Below, piece after piece: positions 44,346 through 54,600 of a stretch of DNA of 64,000 bases. The notes beneath the pieces were generated by a model. The model was given only the letters and a program-made list of their open reading frames with translations. It did not search any database and was not told the origin of the DNA. This DNA comes from Dugong dugon (taxonomy: Eukaryota > Chordata > Mammalia > Sirenia > Dugongidae): NCBI GenBank assembly GCA_030035585.1, contig CM057477.1:63097447-63161446 (forward strand), written 5' to 3'. Positions within the stretch are counted from its first letter, which is position 1. Each line of letters starts with the position of its first letter. A program made the translations under genes and the position numbers.

Positions 44346-45719
44346 CTATAAGTTACTGTATTTATTTATTTCATGTTTGCTTACTGTGTCCTAGCTTCTT
44401 GTTTTGTTTTGATATGCCCAAATGGGCTGCTCCTATGAGCTGGTTTGATTATTGGCAATCTTTGAAGCTCTAATGTCCTGTCACCATGTGGTTAGATCTG
44501 TTAATACGTATGTGAGCTCATTAGTCTGCCCACTCCTCCTGTATGGATTCAGCTCAAGTGTCCAGGTAGACAGCCACCAAGTGTGTGGTGTAAGCTCTCA
44601 CTTATAGTCCTAGACAGGCATGGGTGATTGGGGTGGGCACAGGGATCTGGCTGCAGCAGGGGGAATCACTCTGAGCAAGGCAGGGGGCTGACGGTACCCC
44701 TGAGTGTCCAGGAGGAAGGTGTGTCCCTGTTCCCTACAGCGTGTAGGTGGGTGGGTTTTGCAGCCAGACTATGAGCATCTAATGCTGTTGGCTGTAGGGA
44801 CTTGGGGGCACCTCTTATTCATGTGCCCCTATTGCAGGTTGCTAGGTGGCATGGGTGAAGCCACCTGTCCTCAGGCCCTGATGTGGGTAGGTGAAGACCC
44901 TGCTTAATGGGCAGAGCAGTGTCAAATGTCAAGAACCTGCCACTTCATAGCTGAAACAGTTGAAATTAGACTTCTGGTATATACCCTGTTGTACTGGGGT
45001 AATGAGGGCCTATGCTGTTGAGATGTGCCCAGACAAGTCTATGCAGGGGGAAAGACACTCAAAGTCCGTGATCCCTTATGCCTGTGCATAGGCAAAGGAG
45101 ATATGCCTACCCTGAGTTCCTGCCTTAGGGGAGCCAGCCGTTTAGTTTTTCCTCTGTTTGTTAATTTATTCAGTCTCCAAGGCAGGGAGAATGGCTCTGG
45201 GCGTGTGACAGATCCTACTTCCAGCCCAGGGGACTCAGCAATTGCTGAAGCTGATCCAGGACCCAGTGCAGAGCAGGGGGGTGGGGAGGTAAATGTGAGA
45301 GAGGTTTTTCCCTAAGAGGAGTGTTTTTGATCAACACAGTAGGCCGTACGCAATTACTTATCTTTTGCTGATCCAGGGTTGCTTCTCACTGTTTCTGGGT
45401 GGCCATGTAGACTCTCTACTGGGTCTCTCCCAGTGTGGAAAATGCGCCTCCTGAGCACCGCCGCTTGCCTGAGTCACCGCTCACCCCTGAGCTGATCAGG
45501 CCTGAAGGGCTCAGGCTCTCGCCAGGTCAGGTCTGGCAACTCCTTGCTGCTTCTGAACCATCTCTCCCACCCTCTGCCACTCAGTCAGGTTCTTCAACTC
45601 TGCCTTTTATGTTCATGGCTCCCAGATTGCCATATATAATCAATTCACTTGTTTTTTTCGGGTCTTTGTCGTAAGAGGGACCACTGGAAATGCCTGACTA
45701 CTCTGCCATCTTGGCCCCA
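44346..45719 (-). promoter_or_regulatory. L1 5' UTR with YY1-type site
   Basis: About 1.37 kb, GC-richer than the ORFs. CCATCTTGGCC (45706-45716) is the reverse of the GGCCAAGATGG motif found at the very start of the L1 5' UTR in other mammals, where YY1 sets the transcription start. Forward frames here (44704-44907, 45025-45315, 45435-45674) are antisense chance frames. Confidence 0.8.
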
Positions 45720-45721
45720 TT

Positions 45722-45905
45722 TCTATTATTATTATTTTTAATGATATTTTGTTGTGTTTTTGGTGAAGGTTTACACAGCAGTTTAGGTTTGCCTTCAACA
45801 GTTTCTACACAAATTATTCAATGACATTGGTTACATTCTTTACAATGTATAAACATTCTCATTATTCCCATTCTGGTTGTTCTGTTTTGGAACCTGTCTT
45901 TTTAA
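45722..45905 (-). mobile_element. 5'-truncated L1 end flanking the full-length L1
   Basis: ATTTTGTTGTGTTTTTGGTGA, AGGTTTACACAGCAGTTTAG, AATGACATTGGTTACATTC. Together with 37725-38135 it places the full-length L1 among other L1 ends. Confidence 0.75.
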
Positions 45906-46382
45906 ATGAAATTTTTCTCAGAGTCAAAATAGATAAAACAGATAAATATGGTATTTCATTAGTATACATTGATTTGAACTTTTTTTTAAATATTTACTTA
46001 TTATGAAATCAATAAGAACAACAAGACAACTTTGATGAACATAAATATCTGATGTTAGGTGTTATGCTTTGCTTCATATTAATCTTTGCATCCAGCTTAT
46101 TTATTTCAGTTTCGCCTTTTGTTTGTGTTTTGGCATTTTTTATTTGTCTATTTGTTTCAAAGTAATTAGAAAATTCTAATTCACGCAGAGAAGTAGATGA
46201 AAATGGAAAGCATTATTTTTTGAACAGTTCTTCTTTTAATCATAGCACACCCTCTAAAAAGCTTGGGAAAGAAGATGAAGAGATTTGTTTCAAAATTTAA
46301 TCACAACAATATGTAATGGTGGCTTGTATTTCTCATTATGATATAAAAGGCAACAACAAACACACCAACTTCATTCATAAAC
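45906..46382. other. Unique AT-rich sequence
   Basis: No repeat or gene recognised. Confidence 0.5.
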
Positions 46383-46538
46383 CAAACTTCATTGCTGTGA
46401 GTTGATTCCAACTCATAGTGACCCTACAGTGCAGAGTAGAACTGCCTTGTAGGGTTTCCAAGGAGTGCCTGGTGGATTCCAACTGCCGACATTTTGGTTA
46501 GCAGCCGTAGCACTTAACCACTATGCCACCAGGGTTTT
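46383..46538 (-). mobile_element. AfroSINE, short form
   Basis: CAAACTTCATTGCTGTGAGT…AACCACTATGCCACCAGGGT. Confidence 0.93.
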
Positions 46539-46604
46539 CCCTAACCTTATAGTAGGGCTAAAATGACTCAGAAGCGATTAAATTTAGATCCCACCATACT
46601 TGAG

Positions 46605-46895
46605 TATGCTCTAATTAACATAATAAAAAACCAAAACGAAACCAAACCCTTTGCTGTCCAGTCAATTCCTACTCATAGCAACCCTATGGGACAGAGTAGG
46701 ACTGCCCTATAGGGTTTCCAAGAAGTGGCTGGTGGATTCAAACTGCTGACATTTTGGTTAGCAGACAAGCTCTTAACCACTTTGCCACCAGGGCTCCAAA
46801 GAAATCCCTACTTCCAACCAAGGTTACATTTATAGGTATAGGGGTTAGGATTCCAGTACATATTTTGAGGGAATGCAATTCAGTCCATAGCATAG
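46605..46895 (-). mobile_element. MaLR-like LTR fragment split by an AfroSINE
   Basis: CTCTAATTAACATAATAAA (46609-46627) and, after the SINE, GGTTACATTTATAGGTATAG, GGGTTAGGATTCC, GAATGCAATTCAGTCCATAG match the end of the LTR at 51330-51415 (TTAACATAACAAAGAAAACT…GGTATAGGGGTTAGGATTTA). Only this end of the LTR is kept. Confidence 0.75.
46631..46797 (-). mobile_element. AfroSINE, short form, inside an LTR
   Basis: CCAAAACGAAACCAAACCCT…CACTTTGCCACCAGGGCTCC. It sits in the ATAATAAA/AAAGAAA junction of the LTR fragment. Confidence 0.93.
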
Positions 46896-47267
46896 CTTAG
46901 AACAAATATAAACAAAAATCCAATTATAAGGCAGAGGTGGTAAATGCTGAAAGAGAGGTACATATCTTTGGAACAATAAGAGATTTCTCCCAGTCGAGAG
47001 TGTCTGAGCAAAGTTCATAGGCCTTAAAGGATGAATATGATTTGGGTTTTTGGAGCTGAGAGAGGAGAAAGACAATCCAGGCAGGGACAGCAACATGAGT
47101 GGGATATGAAGGCAAAAAAAAAAGGGATATGGCATTTGTGAGGAACTAGAATAATTCTGTTTGTTTAGGATAAAGAATAGTGAAAGGTAAGGCTGGAGAG
47201 GCAGACTAGGGCAGATTGGGGAAAGCCTTGACTGTCATGGTTTTTGCGGAATGTATTCCATTTGTGT
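46896..47267. other. Unique sequence
   Basis: No repeat recognised; minus-strand frames of 63-96 codons here are featureless. Confidence 0.45.
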
Positions 47268-47470
47268 AGGTCCCAGGGTGGTGCCAACAATTTACAATTG
47301 GCTACTAACCTACAAGGTGGGAGGCTGAACCCACCCAGCAGTACCATGGAAGAAAAGCCTGGCAATCTACTTTTGTAAAAATTACAGCCAAGAAAGCCCT
47401 ATGGACCTCAATTCTACACTGTAACACAAGGGGTCACCATGAGTTGGAATCTACTTGACAGCAATGGGTA
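47268..47470 (+). mobile_element. AfroSINE, diverged
   Basis: GGTCCCAGGGTGGTGCCAAC…ATTACAGCCAAGAAAGCCCT…GGTCACCATGAGTTGGAATC. Confidence 0.88.
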
Positions 47471-47582
47471 TGAGTTTCCCATATATGTGGGAAGCCAGTG
47501 AGAGGGTTTGATAGAGACAAGCATGAGGTCATGGGTTCCAATCCCCTGAAGCATGGTGTGCTTCCTTCAAGTTCGTTTGTTT

Positions 47583-47835
47583 GTTTGTTTTTATTGTGCT
47601 TTTGCTGAAAGTTTACAGCTCAAGTTTATTTCTCATTCAAAAATTTGCACACGTATTGTTTTGTGATATTGGGTGCAATCCCCACAATGTGACAGCGCAC
47701 TCCCCCTTTCCACCCCAGGTTCCCTGTGTCCATTCATCCAGTTCCTGTCCTTTCCTGCCTTCTCTTCTTGCTTTTGGACAGGAGTTGCCCATTTGGTCTC
47801 AAATATTTGGCTTCCTTTATGTTTAAGGCCAAGGA
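47583..47835 (-). mobile_element. 5'-truncated L1 end
   Basis: TTATTGTGCTTTTGCTGAAA, TATTGTTTTGTGATATTGGG, CCATTCATCCAGTTCCTGTC. The open frames crossing it are UTR sequence. Confidence 0.88.
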
Positions 47836-48669
47836 CTCTGGCTGCAGGGGTTGTTGGAAAAGTAACATCATCTCTTCCCCACCAGCCTCCCCAGGTAGAT
47901 GTCACTGTTACTACAAGGGAAAATACCAGTGGCGACTGCAAATCACTGCAGCAGGGCCATGTGGGTGAAGTCATTCTATCTGAGTCACTAATGCTGCTCT
48001 TTAATTTATTTTGGAGTATTTGCTTTGTGGTCTGGGGGTGGATTAACTGGCAGAAATTACAGAAGTAGCTATTAGGCCATCTTGACTTGGGGAGCTTGCA
48101 CACACATGTAAGAAATACTTATTTTGAGGTTTGTGCCTCATTCATGTACACTTTTAAAATCATTGTGATGAAATGAGGTAAATTCCACATCCTATTAGTG
48201 GTCCCAAGGATGCCAGTGATTAGGTTCTGTCACTGGAATATAAAAAGTGAACCTCCCCCCAGTATAAAGCAGGCTGTGGTTTGATAGCATAAACACTGTG
48301 AATGCGGAGCATGGGAAAAAAAAACAACGGAGAAATCAGTGCCATCTCAATTCCACCCACAGCCAGTGGGAAATGGGTCCACAAAGGTCAAGATTTTCCA
48401 AATCAAGAAAGTTTCTCCAGGCTTCTCCTTTTTTTATTTTCTGTCTGGTTACCTCAAGCCTTGACATACCTGGTATGTATTATCTGTGGTTAGTTGTACG
48501 CACACGTACACAGACAAACACTGCATGTCAGGAAGGTAACAAAGCCACAGGTAGAGTTCTGTTTGGGAACTGTTCACTTGAAGTTCCTTAAATTAAAAGC
48601 TTTTCTCCCCTTTGAGATCTCCCTAAAATATGTGGAAGTTTGCACGGATTACTAAACTTTCCTGAATTA
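47836..48669. other. Unique sequence
   Basis: No repeat I can name. The 156-codon minus-strand frame (48103-47633) runs through the neighbouring L1 UTR, so it is not a gene. Confidence 0.5.
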
Positions 48670-50183
48670 GTGTTGCTGTGGTTAGGTGCTGTCCAGTCAG
48701 TTCCGACTCATAGCGACCCTATTTACAACAGAACAGAGCACTGCCTGGCCCTGCACCATGCTCACAATCGTTGTTATGCTTGCGTGCATTGTTACAGCCA
48801 CTGTGTCGATCCATCTTGTTGGGGGTCTGCCTCTTTTTCACTGACCCTCTATTTCACCACACATGATGTCCTTTTCCAAGGGCTGGTCCCTCCTGATAAC
48901 CTGTCCGAAGTACACGAGAGAAATCTCTCTCTCTCGCTTCTAAGGAGCATTCTGGCTGTACTTCTTCCAAGACAAATTTGTTCACTCTTTTGGCAATCCA
49001 TGGTATATTCCATATCTTTTGCCAACACCATAATTCAAAGGCATTAATTCTTCTTCCATCTTCCTTATTCATTTTCCAGTTTTCACATGCCTATGAGGTG
49101 ACTGAAAATCCCATGGCTTGAGTCAGGGGCACCTTAGTCCTCAAAGTGACGTCTTTGCTGTTTAACATTTTAAAGAGGTCTTTTGCAGCACATTTGCCCA
49201 ATGCAATAAGTCTTTTGATTTCTTGACTGCTGTTTCCATGGGCGTTGAATGTGGATCCAAGCAAAGTGAAATCCTTGACCACTTCAGTCTTTTCTCTATC
49301 ATGATGTTGCTTATTGGTTCAGTTGTGAGGATTTTGGTTTTCTTCACATAGAGCTGTAATCCATACTGAATGCTGTGTTCTTTGACCTTTCTCAGTAAGT
49401 GCTTCAAGTCCTCTTCACTTTCCGCTTTAAGGTTGTGTCATCCGCATACTGCAGCTTGTTAACGAGTCTTCCTCCAGTCCTAACGCTGTGTTCTTCACAT
49501 AGTCCAGTTTCTCAGATTATTTGCTCAGCAGACAGATTGAATAAGTATGGTGAAAGGGTACAACCTTGACATACACCTTTCCTGATCTTAAACTATGCAG
49601 TATCCCCTTATTCTGCTCAAACAACTACCTCTTGGTCTAAGTACAGGTTCCTCATGAACACAATTAAATGTTCTGGAATTCTCATTCTTCACAATGTTAT
49701 CCATGATTTGTTATGATCCGCATAGTCAAATGCCTTTGCATTGTCAATAAAACACAGGTAAACATCTTTCTGGTAGTCTCTGCTTTCAGCCAAGATCCAT
49801 CTGACATCACTGATAATATCCTTCATTCCGTGTCCTCTTCTGAATCGGCTTGAATTTCTGGCAGTTCTCTGTCAATGTACTGCTGCAACCGTTTTTGAAT
49901 GATCTTCAGCATAATTTTAGTTGCATGTGCTATTAATGATATTGCTCAATAATTTCCACATTCCATTGGGTCACCTTTCTTTGGAATAGGTACGTGTATG
50001 GATCTCTTCCAGTTGGTTGGCCAGGTAACTTTCTTCCAAATTTTTTGGCATAGATGACTGTGCGCTTCCAGCATTGCATCCCTTTGTTGAAACATCTCAG
50101 CTGGTATTTCATCAATTCTTGGTGCCTTATTTTTCACCAATGCCTTCAGTGCAACTTGGACCTCTTCCTTCAGTACCACTGGT
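48670..50183 (-). mobile_element. RTE/BovB-type LINE, 3' 1.5 kb
   Basis: The longest RTE piece. It runs from the tail (TTGCTGTGGTTAGGTGCTGT) to upstream reverse transcriptase. Minus-strand frames at 50194 (LKALVKNKAPRIDEIPAEMF, NWKRSIHVPIPKKGDPMECG) are the finger region, and 49407-49162 and 49072-48854 are palm end and C-terminal domain. Frame changes separate them. An AfroSINE abuts its 5' edge. Confidence 0.93.
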
Positions 50184-50341
50184 CCAAAACTCATTACTAT
50201 CTAGTCGATTCTGACTCATAGCGACTCTATACAACAGAGTAGAACTGCCCTGTGGGGTTTCCAAGGAGCGGCTGGTGGATTCAAACTGAAGACCTTTTGG
50301 TTAGCAGCTGAGCTCTTAACCACTACGCCACCAGGGCTCCT
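50184..50341 (-). mobile_element. AfroSINE inserted at RTE edge
   Basis: CCAAAACTCATTACTATCTA…CACTACGCCACCAGGGCTCC. TSD GTACCACTGGT / GTACCATTGGT at 50173-50183 and 50342-50352, the left copy being RTE sequence. Confidence 0.93.
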
Positions 50342-50410
50342 GTACCATTGGTAGTCTTAGCCAAATGTATATACATTGGAGAAGGATACGGAGTTTTTCC
50401 TATATGAAGT

Positions 50411-50622
50411 TGCTGTTGTTGTTGTTAGTTGCTGTTGAGTTGATTCTGACTCATGGCACCCACATGTGTGCAGTGCAGAACTGCTCCAAAGGGTTTTCAA
50501 GGCTGTGACCTTTCGGAAGCAGATCGCCAGGCTTGTCTGCTGAAGCACTTTTGGTCGAGTTCTAACCACCAACCTTTCAGTTAGTAGTCGAGCACTTAAC
50601 CGTTGGTGCCATCCAGCTGCCC
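50411..50622 (-). mobile_element. AfroSINE
   Basis: TTGCTGTTGTTGTTGTTAGT…CAGATCGCCAGGCTTGTCTG…GCCATCCAGCTGCCCC. It has an (AAC)n tail (on its own strand) rather than a T-run. ATGAAGTTG / ATGAAGAAGTTG flank it. Confidence 0.92.
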
Positions 50623-50812
50623 CATGAAGAAGTTGAAGGAGGAGTAAATATGAACGCCCCAAAAGTAATTACAAATGTTCAAAAGATAAATAAATCTATT
50701 TTTTCCAACAGGTTACAAATCATGGATCTAAGTTTTTAACTTATTATGGAGGAATCAAAAACCAGTTGTTCCTGAGTTCAAAGTGCTAGAGACAGAGATC
50801 AATGTTCAATTC

Positions 50813-51415
50813 TTTCTTAGTTTCCTAGTGTTGCTATAACAGAAATACCACAAGTGGGTGGCTTTAACAAACAAATTTATTTTCTCACAATTTAACCAAA
50901 ACCAAACCAAACCTCTGCTGTTAAGTTGATTCTGACTCATAGTGACTTTACAGGACAGGATAAAACTGCCCTATAGGGTTTCCAAGGCTGTAATCTTTAC
51001 CGAAGCAGACTGTCACATCTTTCTCTGGCAGAGGGGCTGGTGGATTTGAGCTGTCAGCTTTTGGTTAGCGGCCAGGCTCTTGAACACTGCACCACCGGGG
51101 CTCCTGTGTCACAGTTTAGGAGGCTAGAAGTCCGAATTCAGGGTGCCAGCTCTAGAGGAAGGCTCTTTATCTTTCTGTCTGCTCTGGGGGAAAGTCCTTG
51201 GCGATCATGTGGCAGGTATCTTCCACTCCTTTTGTGCTTGCTTGCTTAATCTGCTCTTTCATATCTCAAAAGAGATTGATTTAAGACATGCCCTACACTA
51301 ATACAGCCTCATTAACATAACAAAGAAAACTAATTCCAAGTGGGATTATAACCACAGGTATAGGGGTTAGGATTTACAACACATATTTTTGGGGAACACA
51401 GTGCAGTCCATAACA
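50813..51415 (-). mobile_element. MaLR-like solo LTR split by an AfroSINE
   Basis: TTTCTTAGTTTCCTAGTGTT, CAGAAATACCACAAGTGGGT, TTTATTTTCTCACA, then after the SINE AGGAGGCTAGAAGTCCGAAT, AGGGTGCCAGCTCTAG, TCATTAACATAACAAAG and GCAGTCCATAACA. The order and text match 10250-10761 and 46605-46895. Without the SINE it is about 390 bases long. Confidence 0.85.
50895..51108 (-). mobile_element. AfroSINE, long form, inside the LTR
   Basis: ACCAAAACCAAACCAAACCT…TGCACCACCGGGGCTCCTG. TSD TCACAATTTA / TCACAGTTTA (50885-50894 and 51109-51118) is LTR sequence. Confidence 0.95.
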
Positions 51416-51495
51416 ACGTTCAAAGACTTTTGACTCAAATAAAACATGTAAGCAAGTTGGTTACTCAGCTCTCCGAGAGTGCCAAAATAGGATCA

Positions 51496-51701
51496 AACCA
51501 GTTGCCGTCGAGTCAATTCCAATTCCTGGTGACCCCATGTGTGTCAGAGTAGAACTGTGCTCCCTAGGGTTTTCAGTGGTTGATTTTTTTCTGAAGTAGA
51601 TCTCCCAGGCTTTCTTCCGAGACGTCTCTGGTTGGACTCAAACCTCCAACCTTTCTGTTAGCAGCTGAGCACGTTACCTGTTTGTGCCACCCAGGGACTC
51701 C
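51496..51701 (-). mobile_element. AfroSINE, GAGTCCCTGGG subtype
   Basis: AAACCAGTTGCCGTCGAGTC…GTGCTCCCTAGGGTTTTCAG…TGTGCCACCCAGGGACTCC. Confidence 0.94.
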
Positions 51702-51724
51702 AAAGTTAGATTAAGCAACGGTAA

Positions 51725-52838
51725 TTAACTATTGGAAGCAATCACTCTTCTATGCAAAGAAATTTGGAAGAAGTTACCTGGTCAACCGACTGGAAAAGAT
51801 CCGTATTTGTGCCCATTTCAAAGAAAGGAGATACAACAGAATGCAGAAATTATTGAGCGATGTCATTAATATCACATGCAAGTAAAATTTTGCTTCAGAT
51901 TATTCAAAAACGGGTGGAGGAGTACACTTACAAAGAACTGCCAGAAATTTCAAGCCAGATTCAGAAGAGGATGTGGATTGAGGGATATCATTGCTAAGTC
52001 AGATGGATGTTGGCTGAAAAGCAGAAAATACCAGAAAGATACTTACCTGTGTTTTACTGGCTATGCAAAGGCGTTCAACTGTGTGGATCATAACAAACTA
52101 TAGGTAATGTTGAAAAGAATGGGAATTCCAGAACACTTAATTGTGCTCATAAGGAACCTGTACATAGATCAAGAAGCAGTCATTTGAACAGAACAAGGGG
52201 ATACAACATGGTTTAAAATCAGGAAAGGGTGCTTCAGGGTTGTATCCTTTCACTGTGCTTATTTAATCTGTGTGCTGAGCAAATAATCCAAAAAGCTGGA
52301 CTATTTGAAGAAGAACGTGGCATTCGGATTAGAGGAAGACTCATTAACAAACTGCAATATGCTGAAAGTGAAGAGGACTTGAAGGACTTACTGATGAGTA
52401 TCAAAAACTACAGCCTTCACTGTGGAATACCCCTCAACATAAAGAAAACAAAAATCCTCACAACTGGACCAGTAAACAACATCATGATAGACGGAGAAAA
52501 GACTGAAGTTGTCAAGGATTTCATTTTACTTGGCTCTACAATAAACACCCACAGAAACAGCAGTTAGGAAATCCAATAATGTATTGCACTGGGCAAATCA
52601 GCTGCAAAAGTTAATGTGTTCCAAAGCAAAGATGTCACTTTGAGGACTAAGGTGTGCCTGACCCAAGCCGTGGTGTTTTCAATGCCTCATATGCATGCGA
52701 AGGCTGGACATTGAATAAGGAAGACCAAAGAACTGATGCCTTTGAATTATGGTGTTTGTGAAGAATATTGAAAATACCATGGACTGCCAGAAGAACAAAC
52801 AAACCTGTCTTGGAAGAAGTACAACCAGAATGTTGTAC
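51725..52838 (+). mobile_element. RTE/BovB-type LINE, internal 1.1 kb
   Basis: Sense RTE lacking its 3' end. The frame at 51876-52103 ends in YLCFTGYAKAFNCVDHNKL (motif A region; the canonical aspartate before YAKAF has been changed). The frame at 52229-52567 gives LQGCILSLCLFNLCAEQIIQ, LQYAESEEDLKDLLMSIKNY and KKTKILTTGPVNNIMI. The YADD motif itself is deleted (LQYAESEED), so this copy is dead. It stops abruptly at CCAGAATGTTGTACTT next to an AfroSINE. Confidence 0.92.
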
Positions 52839-52842
52839 TTGG

Positions 52843-52999
52843 TCCAAAACTTGTTACTACCCAGTCAATTCTGACTCATAGCGACCCTATAGGACAGAGT
52901 AGAACTGCCCTATAGATTTCCAAGGAGCAGCTGGTGCATTAGAAGTGCTGACCTTTGGGTTAGCAGCCAAGTTCTTAACCACTGAGCCACCAGGGCTCC
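52843..52999 (-). mobile_element. AfroSINE, short form
   Basis: TCCAAAACTTGTTACTACCC…ACTGAGCCACCAGGGCTCC. Confidence 0.93.
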
Positions 53000-53059
53000 A
53001 ATTTATGCCCCAAGACTCAGGAATTCCTCTCTATTCTACTCATTAAGCACTTAACCATA

Positions 53060-53230
53060 GGCTGGCTTTTATTATTATCTATTTACTCATGTTTACATGT
53101 TTTATCATCATAAGAAAACTGCAATCTGCATAAGAACAGGGATCATGTTATCTACATTTTTTTTCCTTGAACACTTAGCTCAGTTCCTTTCCATAGTAAC
53201 ATTTCAATAAAAACATTTTTTAAATAACAC
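53060..53230 (+). repeat. L2-like 3' UTR
   Basis: ATTTACTCATGTTTACATG, CATAAGAACAGGGATCATG and CTTAGCTCAGTTCCTTTCC followed by CAATAAAAAC fit a diverged sense L2 end. Confidence 0.5.
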
Positions 53231-53233
53231 TAG

Positions 53234-53427
53234 TTTTGTTAGTTGCCATTGAGTTGATTCCGACTCGTGGCAACCCAATGTGCTGCAGAGTAGAACTGCT
53301 CTGTAGGGTTTTCTTGGTTGTGATCTTTATGGAAGCAGATCGCCAGGGCTCTTCATCTGCAGTACTACTGGGTGGGTTCAAACTGCCAACCTTTGGGTTG
53401 ACAGTCGAGTGCAAACCGCTTTCGCCA
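53234..53427 (-). mobile_element. AfroSINE, first of a head-to-tail pair
   Basis: TTTGTTAGTTGCCATTGAGT…CTTTATGGAAGCAGATCGCC…CCGCTTTCGCCACC. Confidence 0.92.
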
Positions 53428-53429
53428 CC

Positions 53430-53626
53430 TGTTGCCGTTGTGTGCCATCAAGTCAATTTGAGTCATAGCGACACTGTGTGACAGAGTAGAGCTGCCGTAC
53501 AGGGTTTTCTTGGCTGTAATCTTTATGGAAACAGATAACCAGGTCTTTCTCCCACAGAGCCACTGGGTGGGTTCAAACTGCTAGCCTTTTACTTAGCAGC
53601 CAAGCACTTAACTATTGTGCCACTGA
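53430..53626 (-). mobile_element. AfroSINE, second of a head-to-tail pair
   Basis: GTTGCCGTTGTGTGCCATCA…CTTTATGGAAACAGATAACC…TTAACTATTGTGCCA. Same orientation as its neighbour with about 2 bases between them. Confidence 0.92.
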
Positions 53627-53860
53627 GCACTCACTGTATACGTGGCACTGTACTAAATGTTTTGTTGCATGTCTCATTTAATCCTCACAATAACCAAATG
53701 AGACAGGCACTGTTATTAGACTGATTTGTTGTTAGATGAGGAAACTGAAGTTTAGAAAGGTTTTGAAGCTTGCCCAAGATCACACGGCTAGTAAAAGCTG
53801 AGGTTGAAATCCTGGTCTATCAGATCCCAAAGACGTTGCTTTCTACCATGTTTGGATATT
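53627..53860 (-). repeat. MIR, well preserved
   Basis: GTGGCACTGTACTAAATG, CTCATTTAATCCTCACAATA, GATGAGGAAACTGAAGTTTA, TTGCCCAAGATCACACGGCT: a nearly complete antisense MIR. Confidence 0.9.
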
Positions 53861-54189
53861 GTCTCCTAAATAAATAAGCCAACACACATTTCTTGATTAG
53901 ATGCTAAATAGCTGGAGGTAAATGACTTTATTCAAGCTCACTTGTAATTTCTAGGACGCTTGACAGTAACTAAATATTTATAGACTTGGATGTTGGAATT
54001 TGAGTTTTATTCATTCAGCAGGAAAGTTTTGCCAGGCAAATGCCCTGAGGATATATGAATGAGGCAGTGTCATGGAACAAATAATTATAGAACAATATAA
54101 TGAGAGCTTTAAGTACCATTTGAAAAAATGTGGAAATGTAGAAGACAAGCTTACTTTAAAATAGTTAACCTTATACTCTCGGCATTTCT
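53861..54189. other. Unique AT-rich sequence
   Basis: No repeat or gene recognised. Confidence 0.5.
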
Positions 54190-54600
54190 GGAATTCCTGC
54201 TATGTGCCCAGCACTGTGCTAAGTAATTTTAAAATGTTTATTTGTTCTACCAAGGAGCCCTGGTGGCGTAAAGGTTTAGCCCATGGCTGCTAACTGAAAG
54301 GTTGGCGTTTTGAACTCACCCAGCGGCTCCACTGGAGAAAGACCTGGCAACCTGCTCTCATAAAGAGTGCAGCCTAGAAAACCCTATGGGTAGCTCTACT
54401 CTGTCGCATGGAGTCGCTGTGAGTCGAAAATCAACTCCACGGCACCTAACAGCAACAACAACATTTGCTCTACCCTCGAAAGTATTCCACGAAGTGGACT
54501 TCGATATCCGTATTAACTAATAAGTAAACTGAGGCCTGAAGTTAGTAAGCACTCTGGCCTAGGTCACACACTAATAAGTGCGGGAGCAGGGATTTTACCT
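54190..54600 (-). repeat. MIR split by an AfroSINE
   Basis: Left CTGCTATGTGCCCAGCACTG, TGCTAAGTAATTTTAAA, and right TAAGTAAACTGAGGCCTGAA, GGTCACACACTAATAAGTGC form one antisense MIR. Confidence 0.85.
54252..54462 (+). mobile_element. AfroSINE inside a MIR, (AAC)n tail
   Basis: AAGGAGCCCTGGTGGCGTAA…GAGTCGCTGTGAGTCGAAAA…GGCACCTAACAGCAACAACA. TSD ATTTGTTCTACC / ATTTGCTCTACC at 54240-54251 and 54463-54474. Confidence 0.95.

Larger units (their letters stand above)
38136..45719 (-). mobile_element. Full-length L1, minus strand, about 7.6 kb
   Basis: All parts are present in order: 3' UTR (38143-39116), ORF2 (39117-42957), linker, ORF1 (up to 44345) and a long 5' UTR whose first bases read ATGGGGCCAAGATGGCAGAG (reverse of 45701-45720). 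Flanking ATTATTATTATT runs at 38140-38153 and 45725-45737 could be the target duplication, but the low complexity makes this uncertain. The ORFs carry stops and frameshifts, so it is full-length but dead. Confidence 0.92.

Noticed and set aside
44704-45674. Three forward frames of 67-96 codons
   Set aside because: They are antisense to the L1 5' UTR and correspond to no known L1 antisense protein.
37725-45905. Single L1 of more than 8 kb
   Set aside because: Three separate L1 3' ends are present (37725, 38143 and 45722), so it is one full-length L1 among truncated ones.
47633-48103. 156-codon minus-strand open frame
   Set aside because: It reads through the antisense L1 3' end at 47583-47835 and shows no protein family features.
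50184-50341. Apparent special AfroSINE tail CCAAAACTCATTAC shared with 52843
   Set aside because: It is the ordinary tail (GGCAATGGGTTTTGG) with substitutions, not a new subfamily.
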